Source: Natrarchaeobius chitinivorans (lineage in GTDB: Archaea > Halobacteriota > Halobacteria > Halobacteriales > Natrialbaceae). From it: a stretch of DNA of 64,000 nt. The DNA is taken from the NCBI RefSeq assembly GCF_003841505.1, contig NZ_REGA01000005.1, positions 62,001 through 126,000 of the forward strand, given 5' to 3'. Shown piece by piece: positions 62,172 to 64,000 of the stretch (position 1 is its first letter; each line of letters begins with the position of its first letter). The translations under genes and the position numbers were made by a program. The notes under the pieces are model-generated. The model worked only from the letters and a program-made list of their open reading frames with translations. It was not told the DNA's origin and searched no databases.

Positions 62172-64000
62172 TTACGGCGTAATTCGATAGTTTCCGCCGG
62201 TCGTAACCGATAGTTCGCTCTCGGGTGGCAACACGACGGTCGTATTCTCGGCTTCGAGGATTGCCGGTCCGGTTATTACGTCACTGTGCCTGAGTGCGGA
62301 AGCTCGGTAGACCGCGCATTCTACCGTCCCACCGTCGAAGTACGCGTTACGTTGTGCGTGAGGCGTCACGGGGTCCGACGTCGGCTCACCACCGCTGACG
62401 ACCCCCTTTCCGGCGTCGACCTTTCCTACCGCTTCGATCCGCCAGTCGAGGAACTCAACGTCCTGTTCCATTCGGAACCCGTAGACGTCCTTGTGTTTCT
62501 CGTGAAACTGCTCAACGAGCGCGTCAAGATTTTCGGACGTGATTCGTTCGACGGGAAGTTCGACTTCTAGTTCCCAGATTTGTTCGGGGTATCGTGCGCT
62601 GACGAAGCCGGTTCGCGACCGGTTCGAGTCGGCGACGTTCATCCGGTCTAGAAACGCTTCGGCGTCCGAACGAAGGGTGGTGAGCACATCGTTTACGTTG
62701 TCGAAATCGAACTGATCACTCCGACCGAACTGGCTTGCCGTGAAATCCCGGCGAACGTCGGAGAGGATCCCCCCGACCGAACTGACGACGCCGGCCTCGC
62801 GCGGCAGAAAGACCGAATTCGCCTGCATCTCGCGGGCGATACCAACGGCAAAGAGGCCGAAGGTTCCGCCGCCGCCGAAGAGTACGTAATTGCGGGGATC
62901 GATTCCACGCTCGATCGTTAGCTCTTCGATTCCGTTGACAGATTCCTGCATCGCTCCTGCATAGATGGCGTGTGCGGCACTTCCGACGTCAACGTCCAAC
63001 GGTTCGGCGACCTCGTCACGAATCGCTTCCCGTGCGGCTGACCGATCCACGTCCATCGTCCCACCGAGGAAATACTCTTCGTTCAGATAACCGAGTACCA
63101 ATGCGGCGTCTGTTACTGTTGGATCGGTTCCGCCACGCTGGTAACAAGCCGGTCCAGGGACGGAACCCGCGCTCTGGGGTCCCACATGGAGAAACCGTCC
63201 TTCGTCGACCCACGCGATGCTCCCGCCGCCGGCCCCGACGCTCGTGACGTCGATCTTTTCGATACCGAGGAGGTAATCGTCGCCGACGGTCGCGTCCCGG
63301 GTCCGCGGAATGACGCCGTCATCGACGACGCCGATATCGATGCTGGTGCCGCCCATGTCGACTGCGATCGCGTCCGTTCGTCCGAGTTCCGCTTCCGTCA
63401 TCTCCGCCGCCGCGACCGGGAGCATCGTTGGTCCCGAGTCGACCGTCCAGATTGGCGTCTCCCGGACTTCCGAGGGATCCAGTACACCGCCGTTTGCGGT
63501 GATAACTAGCAGTTCCTCCTCGAACCCGCGGTCGTTCAACCGGCGTTCGAGATCCGCGAGGTAGCTCGACGCGATCCGAGTCAGTGACGCGTTGATCGCG
63601 GTCGATGACGTCCTTCGGTACTCCCGGATGACCGGATTGACCTCGTGACTGAGCGAGTAGGGTATCTTGGGCGCGACGTCTTCGATAATCTCGCCGATGC
63701 GCCGTTCGTGACGAGGTTCGACATGCGCCCAGAGCAACGAAACCGCGATTGCTTCGACATCGTCTCGGTCAGCCAACCGCTCAACGGCTGATCTTGCCTC
63801 CGCTTCGTCGAGCGGTGTAACGCACTCTCCTTCAGCGTTTATTCGCTCGTCGACGCCGACAGTGAGTGCTCGAGGAACGAATGGATCGGGATAATCACGG
63901 TCCCAGTCGTAGGGGTCTTCTTTCCCTCCATCGCGGAGCCACAGAACGTCTTTGAACCCCTCGGTGACGATTAGCCCCGTCGTATCTGTTTCGCCCTCGA
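62172..64000 (-). CDS. Hydantoinase A/oxoprolinase-type subunit (5' end outside window)
   Basis: Partial; 608 residues visible and the frame is open to the window edge, so the N-terminal nucleotide loop is missing. The visible part begins inside the first ATPase lobe (TEGFKDVLWLRD near its start). It includes EAIAVSLLWAHVEP, then AIAVDMGGTSIDIGVVDD (second phosphate loop) and IDVTSVGAGGGSIAWVDEGR with VGPQSAGSVPGPACY, typical of HyuA. The C-terminal YVLFGGGGTFGLFAVGIA is also family-like. It acts with a HyuB partner in ATP-dependent opening of hydantoin-like or lactam rings, or carboxylation of ketones. The partner gene may lie beyond the window or be the orphan at 17648. Confidence 0.93.
   Translation of the reverse strand, partial: EGETDTTGLIVTEGFKDVLWLRDGGKEDPYDWDRDYPDPFVPRALTVGVDERINAEGECVTPLDEAEARSAVERLADRDDVEAIAVSLLWAHVEPRHERRIGEIIEDVAPKIPYSLSHEVNPVIREYRRTSSTAINASLTRIASSYLADLERRLNDRGFEEELLVITANGGVLDPSEVRETPIWTVDSGPTMLPVAAAEMTEAELGRTDAIAVDMGGTSIDIGVVDDGVIPRTRDATVGDDYLLGIEKIDVTSVGAGGGSIAWVDEGRFLHVGPQSAGSVPGPACYQRGGTDPTVTDAALVLGYLNEEYFLGGTMDVDRSAAREAIRDEVAEPLDVDVGSAAHAIYAGAMQESVNGIEELTIERGIDPRNYVLFGGGGTFGLFAVGIAREMQANSVFLPREAGVVSSVGGILSDVRRDFTASQFGRSDQFDFDNVNDVLTTLRSDAEAFLDRMNVADSNRSRTGFVSARYPEQIWELEVELPVERITSENLDALVEQFHEKHKDVYGFRMEQDVEFLDWRIEAVGKVDAGKGVVSGGEPTSDPVTPHAQRNAYFDGGTVECAVYRASALRHSDVITGPAILEAENTTVVLPPESELSVTTGGNYRITP

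Overview
The window is haloarchaeal chromosomal DNA, most like the Natrialba/Haloterrigena/Natrinema group. The predicted proteins are very acidic, secreted proteins carry Tat-type lipoprotein signals, and promoters are archaeal TATA boxes about 28-30 bases upstream of start codons, implying many leaderless mRNAs. The gene set (GlmS, CTP-type riboflavin kinase, haloarchaeal membrane HTH proteins, IclR regulators, TctCBA, HyuA/HyuB) also fits. I found no rRNA, tRNA, CRISPR array or replication origin.

Region 1 (1-14.4 kb, GC-rich) looks like core and cell-surface genes: glmS, an acidic membrane-anchored repeat protein, a NodU/CmcH-type carbamoyltransferase, a Tat lipoprotein with a diverged polysaccharide-deacetylase domain, a lyase-like secreted protein with a fresh 57-bp in-frame duplication, a pair of haloarchaeal envelope proteins (one with a cytoplasmic winged helix), and a 7-TM/ATP-grasp fusion followed by a tiny membrane protein. 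Between 1.9 and 20.1 kb lie seven short hairpin elements that share CTGATAC or CTCGTAC-like ends; six sit just 3' of a gene.

Region 2 (15.2-27.9 kb, GC-rich) is catabolic: two amidases, a flavin reductase with a luciferase-like monooxygenase, a HyuB with an added zinc-ribbon tail, an SDR and an alpha/beta hydrolase. Riboflavin genes ribK and ribB flank the second amidase. An IclR regulator ends the region.

Region 3 (27.9-48.1 kb) is clearly more AT-rich. It opens with a 1.8-kb gene desert and ends with a broken IS630-type transposase. Between them are ETF beta/alpha, methylmalonate-semialdehyde dehydrogenase, a second IclR regulator, two DAO-type FAD oxidoreductases, a metal amidohydrolase, a D-2-hydroxyacid dehydrogenase, a complete tripartite tricarboxylate transporter and three MFS carriers. 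It resembles an acquired uptake-and-oxidation island for a small organic acid or N-alkyl amino acid.

Region 4 (48.1-64 kb) is an acyl-CoA pathway read almost wholly on the minus strand: thiolase, an HMG-CoA-synthase-like protein lacking its cysteine, and a DUF35 zinc/OB protein; then a cyclase-type hydrolase, an acyl-CoA synthetase, a fused E1 alpha-beta 2-oxoacid/acetoin dehydrogenase, an E2 fused to an OsmC peroxidase domain, two SDRs, a thioesterase, an acyl-CoA dehydrogenase and the 3' part of HyuA. The E2-OsmC fusion beside a one-piece E1, with no E3 gene in view, is the most unusual system here. The substrate of the pathway cannot be read from the sequence.
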